In this document: one piece after another, positions 29,219 to 38,545 of the stretch
Layout of the letters: the number at the start of each line of letters is the position of its first letter
How positions within the stretch are numbered: the first letter of the stretch is position 1
Source: Sphingobacterium corticibacter
GTDB lineage: Bacteria > Bacteroidota > Bacteroidia > Sphingobacteriales > Sphingobacteriaceae
Reading direction: 5' to 3'
DNA length: 64,000 bases
Assembly: GCF_003076635.1 (NCBI RefSeq)
Contig: NZ_QDKG01000003.1
Coordinates: 434,001 to 498,000, forward strand
Made by a program: the position numbers and the translations under genes
Notes under the pieces: generated by a model
What the model saw: the letters and a program-made list of their open reading frames with translations, nothing else
What the model was told of the DNA's origin: nothing
Database searches by the model: none

Positions 29219-29926
29219 ATGACGCAGCATATAATTGATATTATGGAGCTAAGTAAAGTCTACAACGGTCAGACGGTTTTGCAAATCCCTGCTTTACAGA
29301 TCCGTCAGGGAGATTGTATTGGTTTGGTGGGCAATAATGGTGCTGGCAAGACCACGCTCTTCAGCATATTACTAGATCTTATCCCTGTTACCACTGGTTC
29401 TGTACTACATCAGGGATTGAACGCATCGGGATCTGACGAATGGAAAAGTTGGACTACTGCCTTTTTGGATGAAAGCTTTTTGATCGGTTACCTCACGCCT
29501 GAAGAATTTTTGCATTTCATTGCCGAAGTACGCCATGTGGAGCACACTCAGGTGGATTTGTTATTAGAGAAGTACCAAGATTTTTTTCAAGGTGAAGTAC
29601 TGAATCGCGGTACCTACATTCGCGATCTATCCAAAGGAAATCAAAAAAAAGTCGGCATTATCTCGACGTTAATTGGAGACCCGACCGTCATCATCTGGGA
29701 CGAACCTTTTGCAAATCTAGATCCTAGTACGCAAATACGACTAAAGCATATTATTAAAGATCTAACGGCTACAGGCGAAAAAACCATGCTAATTTCAAGT
29801 CATGACTTGTCGCACACGGTCGATGTATCCAGTCGGATTATCGCACTAGAGCGTGGCAGAGTTGTGAAAGATATGGCAAAATCAGATGAGACATTGCCAG
29901 AATTACAACAATTTTTCACGGTTTAA
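29219..29926 (+). CDS. ABC transporter ATP-binding protein
   Basis: A 235-residue ABC ATPase with Walker A GNNGAGKTT, signature LSKGNQKK, Walker B VIIWDEPFANLD and the switch His in SSHD. It matches the ATPases that partner ABC-2-type permeases such as DUF5687. No permease lies beside it; the DUF5687 gene at 23474-24955 is the likely partner. The SNF2 helicase gene follows 14 bp later on the same strand and is probably co-transcribed, which is not an obvious functional link. Confidence 0.9.
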   Translation: MTQHIIDIMELSKVYNGQTVLQIPALQIRQGDCIGLVGNNGAGKTTLFSILLDLIPVTTGSVLHQGLNASGSDEWKSWTTAFLDESFLIGYLTPEEFLHFIAEVRHVEHTQVDLLLEKYQDFFQGEVLNRGTYIRDLSKGNQKKVGIISTLIGDPTVIIWDEPFANLDPSTQIRLKHIIKDLTATGEKTMLISSHDLSHTVDVSSRIIALERGRVVKDMAKSDETLPELQQFFTV

Positions 29927-29940
29927 TACCTTCTGACAGC

Positions 29941-32900
29941 GTGAGATTACCTGACGGCACGTACCAATTGCAAGCTACTTCGTTCGATAATTTGAGCGAA
30001 TTAACATTATTGAAACATTATCCTGCGGTGGATACGGCATTCGCCAAATCAGCGATGTATCAGTTGCGTGTATCACATATCATGCTCCATGGTATTGAAT
30101 TTGTTGCGGCGATGGATCTTGAAGAAGATCTGACGATTCGACTATGGCAAAGTGCGGCGGGCATCAGCGTACGCACATCTTCGCCAGTTTTCGATCAATC
30201 ACATTTATCTCCATATGAATATTTAGCGATATATGCCGTGATGCATATCACCGCTTACCGCGTATTTTTTGATGGCGAGGCGCGACGCGAAATGCTCGTT
30301 CCGTATGCCAAGCCTTATGGTTTAGAATCGGAAACTGACCTTGATCCATATTTTAACTTGCTATATGATAAAGGATCGATTCAAGTACGACCAGCTAATG
30401 ATGCTATTCTTGATTTGAAGAACGAAAATGCGGGTGGCATTCCTCTACCGAAAATTTTTGACCGTGAAATAGAAACCGATACCGCAAAGCAAAGTATTCT
30501 TGTGCTGGGATTGCATAAATTTTACGCACAATTACGATTTGACTTGTTGAGCGTGAGCATGACACAATCGGGTAAGCCTAAGGCACCTTTTCAATTTCTT
30601 AACACTGCAAATATGCTTTGGAAAGAGCAAAGTGCTGCAGCAGTCAAGTTTTACGTAGCATTAGGTAATTTTGCGAGCGCTTACGAAGAAAAAGAAGAGG
30701 AAGAAGATCTGGCGGCCTTGATCGCTATACAGCGAAATCCACTATCGCTACCTACCTACCTCCACGACAGGGCAATTTCGGATAATATTACCGCAAAATC
30801 CATTCGACCAATTAGATTGGAAATGCTGCAAGCCACGATCGTACTTCGCGTATTCAAGCGGCAGCCATTTTACGAACTCACCGCTACCTTACGTTGGGAT
30901 GAACAGGAGTTTCCGCTAAAAACACTTCCAATCAAGCACCGTTATTTCATACAAAAAAGTCAAGTATTTTCGCTGATTGGCAATGTGCATATGCTGCGCT
31001 TGATCGAATATTTCCGCAAGCGCCCCGACATCCTATTGATTCACGAATCAAAATACGAAGTTTTCGAAAAATCTGTGTTAGAGCCGCTGGAGGAAGCGAT
31101 TGAGATCCAATATGCCACCATCCGATCGGCCAGCAAAGAGGAAAAGCAGATAATACAGCAAAATACAGAGCGGATCATTTATTTGGCGCAGCGTGGCAGC
31201 TTCGTCTACCTCACACCAGTTGTGCGTTATGGAGCGATAGAGATTCCGCTGGTCACCAAAAGGCAAATTAAAGGAATAGATGCCAATGGCAATACTTACC
31301 TCGTGGAGCGCGATGAAGATTTAGAAAGCAGCTTCAAAGCGCTATTGGCAGCACAGCATCCGCACTTCGGAGAGCAATGGCATGAACGTGATTTATTCTA
31401 TCTGCACCACGAAGCATTCGTCGCCAACGATTGGTTTTTACCTGTTTTTGAGCGTCTGCGTCAAGAAGGTATAGGCATTTTAGGCGCGCAAAACCTAAAA
31501 TTGGACAAGCTCAATATCCATACGGCAAAGGTCGACATCAAGATACTCAGCGGTACCGATTGGTTCAACGCCAAAATTACAGCAACTTATGGCGATCAGC
31601 ATGCATCGATAAAGCAATTGTATCGCGCCATTCGCAATAAGCAACGCTATGTCACCTTAGACGATGGCACACGCGGTATTTTACCCGAAGAATGGATCGA
31701 TAAATTAACGAACTTCTTTGCACTGGGAACAGTGCAAGAAGGGCATATTGACATTCCCAAAGCACGATTTGCTGAGTTGCATAATTTAGACGACAATGTC
31801 GAATGGTCCCCTGAGACAAAACGCGAAGTTGACCTTTTTGTAAAGCGGCTACATCATCAACAAGAGTTTCCAGCAGTTGAAGTACCCGTAGCACTACAAG
31901 CAAAGCTACGACCGTACCAAATCCAAGGATTGGCGTGGTTATCTGCTTTAGACAATTTTAATTTCGGTGGTTGCTTGGCAGATGATATGGGTTTGGGCAA
32001 AACATTGCAAATCATCGCATTATTACTTTCACAACGCAATCAAGGGGATCGACGTACGGCGCTGGTAGTTTTACCAACTTCGCTCCTATTCAATTGGGAG
32101 AGCGAAATACAAACGTACGCACCTTCCCTTTCCATACATATTCTTTATGGTAAAGGAAGAGATCTTTCGCCAGCCGAGTGGTCGGATTTCGATGTCTTGA
32201 TTACTACTTATGGCGTGATGGTTTCGGATATTTCAAGGTTAACAAAATTCGCTTTCGATACCATCATTTTAGATGAGTCGCAAGCAATTAAAAATCCAGC
32301 TTCGATACGCTATAAATCTGCCATACAGTTAAAAAGCAGAAATCGTTTTGTTTTGACTGGTACTCCCATCGAAAATAGCACCTATGATTTGTATGGTCAG
32401 CTTTCCTTTGCTTGTCCAGGTTTGCTCGGAAATATGACGTATTTCAGAGACACCTATTCTACGCCAATTGATCGCTTTGACGATCATAAACGTGCAGCAG
32501 AATTGCAGAAATATACGGCGCCCTTCGTCTTACGACGCACAAAAAAGCAAGTGGCTACGGAATTGCCAGAGAAAACAGAGATGATCATCTACTGTGAATT
32601 GGGTGAGAAACAACGCACAATTTACGACACCTACGAAGCCGAATTACGCCATTATGTCGATCAATTCGACGAAGACGAGTTGGAAAAAAATAGCATGAAT
32701 GTATTGGCCGGATTAACGCGCCTGCGGCAGATCGCCAATGCGCCGGCATTGCTAAAAGAAGGCTACGAAGAGACTATTTCCGCTAAGATTGATGCAATTT
32801 TGGAGCAATTAGACAGCATTATTTCGCAACATAAAGTCATTATTTTCTCTCAGTTCGTGGGGATGTTGGATTTGATTAGAGGTCGATTAGATGATCGTGA

Positions 32901-33282
32901 CATAAAGTATTCTTATCTAACTGGACAGACTGTAGGCCGTGCAATGGAAGTAGATCAGTTTCAAAAAAATGATGATCGCCGCGTATTTCTGGTTAGCTTA
33001 AAAGCTGGTGGTACAGGCTTGAATCTGACCGCGGCAGATTATGTCTTTTTGATGGATCCTTGGTGGAATCCAGCGGTAGAAAATCAAGCAATTGATCGTA
33101 GTTATCGGATCGGACAAGAGAAACACGTCACAGCAGTACGGTTTATCGCGATAGATACGGTGGAACAAAAGATGATGAAGCTACAACAGAAAAAACGTGA
33201 TCTCGCCGGTTCATTAATTTCACCCTCGAGCGCCAAAACTCCGAAAATAGGCAAGGAAGACTTATTGGATCTACTTGGATAA
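29941..33282 (+). CDS. SNF2 family DEAD/DEAH-box helicase
   Basis: A 1113-residue SNF2/Rad54-type ATPase. Motif I DDMGLGKTLQ is near residue 681, motif II is DESQ in IILDESQAIKNP, motif III LTGTPIEN, and the C-terminal helicase part has SLKAGGTGLNLTAADYVF and QAIDRSYRIGQ. The N-terminal 640 residues are a long region typical of bacterial SNF2 proteins, without a clear SWIM zinc finger. It translocates on double-stranded DNA; the cellular role in Bacteroidota is not established. A GTG start at 29941 is used, 14 bp after the ATPase stop. Confidence 0.9.
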   Translation: MRLPDGTYQLQATSFDNLSELTLLKHYPAVDTAFAKSAMYQLRVSHIMLHGIEFVAAMDLEEDLTIRLWQSAAGISVRTSSPVFDQSHLSPYEYLAIYAVMHITAYRVFFDGEARREMLVPYAKPYGLESETDLDPYFNLLYDKGSIQVRPANDAILDLKNENAGGIPLPKIFDREIETDTAKQSILVLGLHKFYAQLRFDLLSVSMTQSGKPKAPFQFLNTANMLWKEQSAAAVKFYVALGNFASAYEEKEEEEDLAALIAIQRNPLSLPTYLHDRAISDNITAKSIRPIRLEMLQATIVLRVFKRQPFYELTATLRWDEQEFPLKTLPIKHRYFIQKSQVFSLIGNVHMLRLIEYFRKRPDILLIHESKYEVFEKSVLEPLEEAIEIQYATIRSASKEEKQIIQQNTERIIYLAQRGSFVYLTPVVRYGAIEIPLVTKRQIKGIDANGNTYLVERDEDLESSFKALLAAQHPHFGEQWHERDLFYLHHEAFVANDWFLPVFERLRQEGIGILGAQNLKLDKLNIHTAKVDIKILSGTDWFNAKITATYGDQHASIKQLYRAIRNKQRYVTLDDGTRGILPEEWIDKLTNFFALGTVQEGHIDIPKARFAELHNLDDNVEWSPETKREVDLFVKRLHHQQEFPAVEVPVALQAKLRPYQIQGLAWLSALDNFNFGGCLADDMGLGKTLQIIALLLSQRNQGDRRTALVVLPTSLLFNWESEIQTYAPSLSIHILYGKGRDLSPAEWSDFDVLITTYGVMVSDISRLTKFAFDTIILDESQAIKNPASIRYKSAIQLKSRNRFVLTGTPIENSTYDLYGQLSFACPGLLGNMTYFRDTYSTPIDRFDDHKRAAELQKYTAPFVLRRTKKQVATELPEKTEMIIYCELGEKQRTIYDTYEAELRHYVDQFDEDELEKNSMNVLAGLTRLRQIANAPALLKEGYEETISAKIDAILEQLDSIISQHKVIIFSQFVGMLDLIRGRLDDRDIKYSYLTGQTVGRAMEVDQFQKNDDRRVFLVSLKAGGTGLNLTAADYVFLMDPWWNPAVENQAIDRSYRIGQEKHVTAVRFIAIDTVEQKMMKLQQKKRDLAGSLISPSSAKTPKIGKEDLLDLLG

Positions 33283-33399
33283 GCATGAATTTATACTGGT
33301 ATAAGCTTATCAGGTACTGCTTGAGGACGCTATTTCAAAATGTAAAAACCACCTTGCAGTAGGTCTGTTATAGAATGGTAAGCTATTCTATTGAAAGAC

Positions 33400-34506
33400 A
33401 TGACAATCAACCTCACTGAACTTGCGTTCAAAATGCCGGCATGGACCTGGAACGTATTAGTTATTATTTTCTCCGTCATTCTGGGGTTTGCCATCCGAGC
33501 GATCCTATTGCCCATCGTACGCCAACAAGCAAAAAGTGGCAATGCGTACTCGGTGATAAGATCTATCATTCGACATCTCAACAAAATCTTGTCGGTATTT
33601 ATTCCGCTTCTCGTATTCAATGCCTTGCTACCTTTCACACGTTTTACTGTGCAAACGCATGCTTTGGTAGAAAAGATCACAGAAATTCTGATCACTTTAG
33701 CATTCGCTATCGTCGTGATTCGTTTCATTCGCATATTCGAAGATTATCTCTATCATCGATTCGATATCAATAAAGAAAATAACCTACGCGAACGTAAGAT
33801 TCGTACGCAAATCGAGTTTATTCGCAAATTGCTGATCACATTAATTGTCATCGTCACCATCGCTATTGTGTTGTTGAGCTTTGAGAATATGCGTAAAATC
33901 GGCGCCGGATTACTTACGGGTGTGGGTGTCGGTGGTATTATTATTGGTTTTGCCGCACAAAAGTCCTTAGGAAATCTGCTTGCTGGTTTGCAAATCGCCT
34001 TCACACAACCCATTCGTATGGATGATGTGCTGATTGTAGAAGGTGAATGGGGCAAGGTGGAAGAAATCAATCTTACCTATGTAGTGGTTAGCATTTGGGA
34101 CAAACGACGGCTCGTCTTACCCATCAATTATTTTATCGAAAAACCATTTCAAAACTGGACGAGAACTACAGCGGAGATACTCGGTACTGTATTTCTCTAT
34201 GTTGATTTTACGATTCCAGTCGATAAATTGCGCGGCAAATTGACCGAACTGTTGGAAAGCAACGTGCTTTGGGATGGCAAAGTAAACGTCTTGCAGGTCA
34301 CAGATTTTAAGGAAAAAACAATGGAATTGCGCTGTTTGATGAGCTGTCGCAATTCTGGACACGCGTTTGATCTGCGCTGCTACGTCCGTGAGCACATGAT
34401 TGCATACATCAACGAAAACTTTCCCAATGCACTCAGCCAAACGCGCATATCGATGGCTCCACCTATTACGCCAGAAGGTACGAATAGCGCACCGGAGATT
34501 GTTTAA
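33400..34506 (+). CDS. Mechanosensitive ion channel family protein (MscS-like)
   Basis: A 368-residue MscS-type channel. Three or four N-terminal helices are followed by the pore-lining TM3 region AGLLTGVGVGGIIIGFAAQKSLGNLLAGLQIAFTQP, rich in Gly/Ala as in MscS, and then the beta domain (MDDVLIVEGEWGKVEEI). It opens upon membrane tension to protect against osmotic downshock. The ATG at 33400 is used in place of a TTG at 33391. Monocistronic. Confidence 0.92.
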   Translation: MTINLTELAFKMPAWTWNVLVIIFSVILGFAIRAILLPIVRQQAKSGNAYSVIRSIIRHLNKILSVFIPLLVFNALLPFTRFTVQTHALVEKITEILITLAFAIVVIRFIRIFEDYLYHRFDINKENNLRERKIRTQIEFIRKLLITLIVIVTIAIVLLSFENMRKIGAGLLTGVGVGGIIIGFAAQKSLGNLLAGLQIAFTQPIRMDDVLIVEGEWGKVEEINLTYVVVSIWDKRRLVLPINYFIEKPFQNWTRTTAEILGTVFLYVDFTIPVDKLRGKLTELLESNVLWDGKVNVLQVTDFKEKTMELRCLMSCRNSGHAFDLRCYVREHMIAYINENFPNALSQTRISMAPPITPEGTNSAPEIV

Positions 34507-34585
34507 AAAAAGTCATATCATCATAGTGATAAGGTACGAAGACCGCCGAAGGCAGCTCCAAAGGAAACCGATTTATTAAAAATTA

Positions 34586-34672
34586 CGTCATTGCGCGGAG
34601 GCACGACAAAGCAATCTAATCTGTTGAGAAGACGATCTTATTTTAAAGATTGCCGCAGCCTCGCACCTCGGC
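34586..34672. repeat. Intergenic inverted repeat of the Sphingobacteriaceae type
   Basis: The left arm CGTCATTGCGCGGAGGCACG continues with ACAAAGCAATCT; after a spacer of about 27 nt the right arm AGATTGCCGCAGCCTCGCA is partly complementary. Dispersed elements with tcattgcgaggaggcacgacgaagcaatct arms are, as I recall, frequent between genes in Sphingobacteriaceae. This copy looks decayed on its right arm. Only one copy is in the window. Confidence 0.5.
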
Positions 34673-34687
34673 TAAATAATTACAAAA

Positions 34688-34722
34688 AAAATCGGTGTGC
34701 AGTTGACCTGCACACCGATTTT
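34688..34722 (-). terminator. Intrinsic terminator of the isocitrate lyase-like gene
   Basis: A perfect 15-bp stem (34688-34702 with 34708-34722, core ATCGGTGTGCAG) with a 5-nt loop; on the minus strand it is followed by a run of T (34684-34691), 20 bp after the stop codon. Confidence 0.92.
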
Positions 34723-34743
34723 AGTTTATGAATTGTTGTGTGT

Positions 34744-35499
34744 TTATTGATACAATTTACCAAAAGCCTGCTCCTTCTGAATATCTCCCAACAACTCTTT
34801 TGTTGTCTTAAAGATTTTCTCATAGAGCTTTGCTCCATGGCTGATACGTTTCACACCTAGTTCTGTTAAGGTTTTGTAATCAGGAATGTTTGGTGTTGCG
34901 AAGACGTTCAATGGTAATTGGATTTCTTGCACGAACTGCTTAATGTCTTCTTTCTTTTCGATCACTGGAATAAAGATACCATCCGCACCAGCATCAGCAT
35001 AGATTTGTGCTCTTCGGATTGATTCGGCTAATGCATCAGGGTGTTTGGTCGTATAAGTATCTGCACGTGCATTGATAAAAATATTCGTTACCGCTTTGAT
35101 TGCTTTTATCTTATGCGCTAGCACCTGCGGATCTTCCATACCTCGCTTGCCATCTTTCACGACGCCATCTTCTAGATTGATCCCGACAACACCAACTTCA
35201 ACCAGTTGCTTTACATGTGCGGCTACCTCTTCTGGATCAGAAGAATAACCTGCTTCAAAATCAACGGAAACCGGAATGTTTACCGCTTTTACAATACGCT
35301 CGACCACAAAAAGGATCTCGTCTACACTGATATTTTGTCCATCTTCATAACCCAAAATATTGGCAATGGCGTGGCTAGAACTTCCTAATCCTTGGAAACC
35401 TAGTTCTTCGGCAGCTTTGGCCGTATGCGCATCCCACACATTTCCTAGTACAAATGGTTTGTCCTGCTCGTGCAGTGCTTTAAATTTTTCTACTGACAT
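34744..35499 (-). CDS. Isocitrate lyase/PEP mutase family enzyme
   Basis: A 251-residue member of the isocitrate lyase/phosphoenolpyruvate mutase superfamily: FKALHEQDKPFVLGNVWDAHTAK, SSSHAIANILGYEDG, VDFEAGYSSDPEE and GINLEDGV follow the pattern of this TIM-barrel group. Asp in VDFEAGY and Glu in LEDG are the Mg-binding positions. The KKCGH motif of true isocitrate lyase is absent. It might cleave methylisocitrate-like or other 2-hydroxy acids, or be a phosphonate enzyme; the actual substrate cannot be told. Monocistronic with a strong terminator. Confidence 0.82.
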   Translation of the reverse strand: MSVEKFKALHEQDKPFVLGNVWDAHTAKAAEELGFQGLGSSSHAIANILGYEDGQNISVDEILFVVERIVKAVNIPVSVDFEAGYSSDPEEVAAHVKQLVEVGVVGINLEDGVVKDGKRGMEDPQVLAHKIKAIKAVTNIFINARADTYTTKHPDALAESIRRAQIYADAGADGIFIPVIEKKEDIKQFVQEIQLPLNVFATPNIPDYKTLTELGVKRISHGAKLYEKIFKTTKELLGDIQKEQAFGKLYQ

Positions 35500-35640
35500 A
35501 TTTGCTTGATTATAATTGTTATGAACTTCGTTCGATTTCTAATCCTTTACGCTTATAAATGTGCCGGAGTGAAGATACGACACACTTCCTAAAAACAGGG
35601 CATTTGTAAAATTGTTTTACCATCAAAATTCCTATAAACG

Positions 35641-35670
35641 AAAAAAAGGTGCTCCGAAGAACACCTTTTA
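35641..35670 (-). terminator. Intrinsic terminator of htpG
   Basis: The inverted repeat AAAAGGTGCTC-CGAA-GAACACCTTTT (35644-35669, one mismatch) ends in seven T on the minus strand, 20 bp after the htpG stop. Confidence 0.85.
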
Positions 35671-35689
35671 ATCACATAATTGCAGATGA

Positions 35690-37579
35690 TTAAATCATCT
35701 CGACGCTGCGCTTCACAAAGGAAGTCAGTTCAGCACCAGTCAATAAGCCTCTAGAAAGTAATGCCAAGTCAAACGCTTGCTTCGCTAAGCGCGCACCTTC
35801 TTCTTCCGAACTTTCTAAAATACGCTTCACCAAAGGATGATTACCATTCACAGTCACTTTGTACTGATCTGGCAATTCGCCGTAGAAGCCCATTCCGCCG
35901 CCGCCAGTTTTGGCCATATCTTTCATGCGACGCATAAACTCATCGATGGTGACAGAAACTGGTAGATCTCCAGCACTCAATGCAGCCACTTCCACTTTCA
36001 TATCCGTGCGCGTAATTGCTTTTTCGAATAATTCTGTCGCTTGCTTGCTTTCCTCTTCTGTCAATACCGCTTCGATCTGCTCGTCTTTCTCAATCAATTT
36101 CTCGGCAACATCAGCATCCACGCGTTTCAATTTCACTTTCTCGCCGCCTTTTTGCTCTAGGTAAGACGTGATATGTGTATCCAAAGGACCATCCAATACT
36201 AATACATCGTATCCTTTTGCTTTTGCTCCGCTGATAAAGCCATCTTGTTGTGCCGTATCATGTGTATATAAGTACACGATGTTACCGTCTTTATCTACCT
36301 GAATATCTTTGACTTTCTCATAGTACTCTTTGATGGTGTAATGCTCGCCATCCGTATTTTTCAACAAGCAGAACTCATTCGCTTTCTCAGCGAATTTATC
36401 ATCGCTCAACATACCATATTTGATGAAAAGACCGATGTCATTCCATTTTTCTTCGAATCCTTTGCGGTCAGATTTGTAGATCTCCTGCAATTTATCTGCA
36501 ACCTTCTTCGTAATGTAAGTATTGATCTTCTTCACATTGCCATCGGCCTGCAAGAAAGAGCGGGACACGTTCAATGGAATATCTGGTGAGTCGATCACAC
36601 CGTGCAACAACATCAAGAATTCTGGAACGATATCTTTAACCTCATCGGTAATGAATACCTGACGAGAGTACAACTTGATCTTATTGCGTTGAATTTCTAG
36701 GTCGTTTTTGATTTTTGGGAAATACAGAATACCCGTCAAATTGAAAGGATAATCTACATTTAAGTGAATCCAGAATAATGGCTCATCCATCGCGTATGGA
36801 TACAATTCGCGGTAGAATGCTAAATAATCCTCATCTGTCAATTCTGACGGAGATTTAGTCCAAGCTGGATTGGTATTGTTGATGAAATTGTCTACCTCGA
36901 CGGTTTTGTATTTAGGCTTACCTTCTTCGTCTTCACCATCAGGCTCGCTAGTCGATTTCGTACCGAAACGAACTGGAACTGGTAAGAATTTAGCGTATTT
37001 GTTCAGAATCTCTTCTAAACGGCTTTTGTTTAAGAACTCTTCAGAATCTGCATTCACGTGCAAGATCACATCCGTACCACGCTGTGTACGCGTACCTTCC
37101 GAGATCTCATAAGATGTACTACCATCACAAGTCCAGTGCGCTGGCTCTGCTCCTTCTTGGTATGACAATGATTGAATCTCTACGCGATCGGCCACCATAA
37201 AAGCGGAGTAAAAACCTAAACCAAAGCGACCAATGATCTCATTCGCATCATTTGCTTCTTTGAATTTCTCCATGAACTCAGTCGCTCCCGAGAATGCAAT
37301 TTGGTTGATGTATTTTTTGATCTCATCCGCCGTCATTCCTAATCCATTATCGGAGATCGTAATCGTCTTTGCTGCTTCGTCAAATTTGACATCTACCGTC
37401 AAATCACCTACTTCACCGCCAAACTGACCTAATGAAGATAATCGCTTAATCTTCTGTGAAGCATCGACCGCATTGGATACTAACTCTCTTAAAAAAATCT
37501 CGTTATCAGAATACAAAAATTTCTTGATCACTGGGAAGATGTTTTCCGTGTGGATCGAAATCGTACCTTTCTCTGCCAT
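35690..37579 (-). CDS. htpG: Molecular chaperone HtpG (Hsp90)
   Basis: A 629-residue Hsp90 of the bacterial type. The ATP-binding Bergerat fold shows ELVSNAVDASQK, ISDNGLGMTADE and IGRFGLGFYSAF, followed by the middle and C-terminal dimerisation domains. It assists folding of client proteins under heat and other stress. The ATG at 37579 (MAEKGTISIHTENIFP) is the family start; a longer frame from TTG at 37615 is unlikely. Single gene with a terminator. Confidence 0.96.
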   Translation of the reverse strand: MAEKGTISIHTENIFPVIKKFLYSDNEIFLRELVSNAVDASQKIKRLSSLGQFGGEVGDLTVDVKFDEAAKTITISDNGLGMTADEIKKYINQIAFSGATEFMEKFKEANDANEIIGRFGLGFYSAFMVADRVEIQSLSYQEGAEPAHWTCDGSTSYEISEGTRTQRGTDVILHVNADSEEFLNKSRLEEILNKYAKFLPVPVRFGTKSTSEPDGEDEEGKPKYKTVEVDNFINNTNPAWTKSPSELTDEDYLAFYRELYPYAMDEPLFWIHLNVDYPFNLTGILYFPKIKNDLEIQRNKIKLYSRQVFITDEVKDIVPEFLMLLHGVIDSPDIPLNVSRSFLQADGNVKKINTYITKKVADKLQEIYKSDRKGFEEKWNDIGLFIKYGMLSDDKFAEKANEFCLLKNTDGEHYTIKEYYEKVKDIQVDKDGNIVYLYTHDTAQQDGFISGAKAKGYDVLVLDGPLDTHITSYLEQKGGEKVKLKRVDADVAEKLIEKDEQIEAVLTEEESKQATELFEKAITRTDMKVEVAALSAGDLPVSVTIDEFMRRMKDMAKTGGGGMGFYGELPDQYKVTVNGNHPLVKRILESSEEEGARLAKQAFDLALLSRGLLTGAELTSFVKRSVEMI

Positions 37580-37713
37580 ATGTATAATTTCTATTGTATG
37601 TTTATAATCTATCAATAATTACTTTAATCTGATTGTATCCCTGCAAGGAATATTCCATTTGAAAAATGTGGCCAATATGACAGCGTTGCGCTGAAAAAAT
37701 AACAGTCAATCCT

Positions 37714-37721
37714 TATTTTTG
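37714..37721 (+). promoter_or_regulatory. -7 box of the SUFU-domain gene promoter
   Basis: TATTTTTG fits TAnnTTTG, 24 bp before the ATG at 37746. Confidence 0.45.
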
Positions 37722-37745
37722 CAGACATAGCCCATACAAAACGTC

Positions 37746-38324
37746 ATGTCATTGTTTAAAAAGCCCTATTTTATGCGTTCCGGTGTAGAGCGTTTCAGAG
37801 ATCATTTAGAAAAGGAAATCGGTCAACGATGCGAAGTGTATCGGCATCCTTCGACCAGTCAAAAATTGCCTGCGGTATTTGTATTGATGTTTAAAAACTT
37901 TCCGAATGATGAATATATGACTGCGTATAGCTACGGTCTTTCTGCTTCGAAAAATGTGTCTGAAGGAGTTACTGGGATTGAATTGGTGATTCAGATCAAA
38001 AGCAAATTAGATAATTGGGGACATGTGTTGGGCTTTCTGATCAGCCATTTGCGAGGCGATTGTCCGTTCGATCTCGGACAGATTATTCGTTTTGGACAGC
38101 CTATTGCGGCAGATTCTAACATGGAACATTTTTTAGTGCACGACGTAGACGAAAACTTGGGTACATCAACGAAATTCACCTTGAGCAAAAATTATGCTGT
38201 CTCACTAGTGCAATTGAGTCCTATCTACGGCAATGAATTAGCTGCTGTAAATAAGATCGGCTGGCCTGCTTTCTATTCTCGCTTAAAACCTGTTAAAAGC
38301 GATGTAAATCGCAAACCCCTATAA
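37746..38324 (+). CDS. Suppressor-of-fused (SUFU) domain protein
   Basis: A 192-residue protein that I assign to the SUFU domain family: SGVERFRDHLEKEIG near the start, then GVTGIELVIQIKS, HLRGDCPFDLGQIIRFGQPI, MEHFLVHD and VSLVQLSPIYGNEL. In bacteria, stand-alone SUFU-domain proteins are often immunity proteins against contact-dependent or polymorphic toxins, but no toxin is adjacent. It has no signal peptide, so it is cytoplasmic. Its end overlaps by 6 bp the convergent 38-residue gene. Confidence 0.7.
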   Translation: MSLFKKPYFMRSGVERFRDHLEKEIGQRCEVYRHPSTSQKLPAVFVLMFKNFPNDEYMTAYSYGLSASKNVSEGVTGIELVIQIKSKLDNWGHVLGFLISHLRGDCPFDLGQIIRFGQPIAADSNMEHFLVHDVDENLGTSTKFTLSKNYAVSLVQLSPIYGNELAAVNKIGWPAFYSRLKPVKSDVNRKPL

Positions 38325-38435
38325 ATAGCCCAACAAATAATAGATTACAATAAAGGCGATAATAGTTCCAAAGCAACCAAAACCTAATTTACGAGCGCCC
38401 CATCCGGCGATCAATGTCTTAAATAATTTATTCAT
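38319..38435 (-). CDS. 38-residue membrane peptide
   Basis: A short frame read by eye, MNKLFKTLIAGWGARKLGFG followed by a hydrophobic helix ending IIAFIVIYYLLGYL. The N-terminal part is basic and the C-terminal part is a single transmembrane helix, the layout of a small inner-membrane protein. It reads cleanly from ATG (38435) to TAG (38319-38321), with codon use like the neighbours. Its 3' end overlaps the convergent SUFU gene by 6 bp. No function can be proposed from the sequence alone. Confidence 0.5.
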   Translation of the reverse strand: MNKLFKTLIAGWGARKLGFGCFGTIIAFIVIYYLLGYL

Positions 38436-38545
38436 CTGCTTCTCTAGTATAGTTGCCTTAGAGAACACGAAGTGTGAATGAATTGTTTTGGTGATATAAA
38501 GTGGGGATGGGTTTTCGCCTATGCTGATTACAAAGTGAGGACGAC

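Noticed and set aside
34744..35499. True isocitrate lyase (aceA)
   Set aside because: The protein is too short (251 residues) and lacks the KKCGH motif; it is a smaller member of the superfamily.
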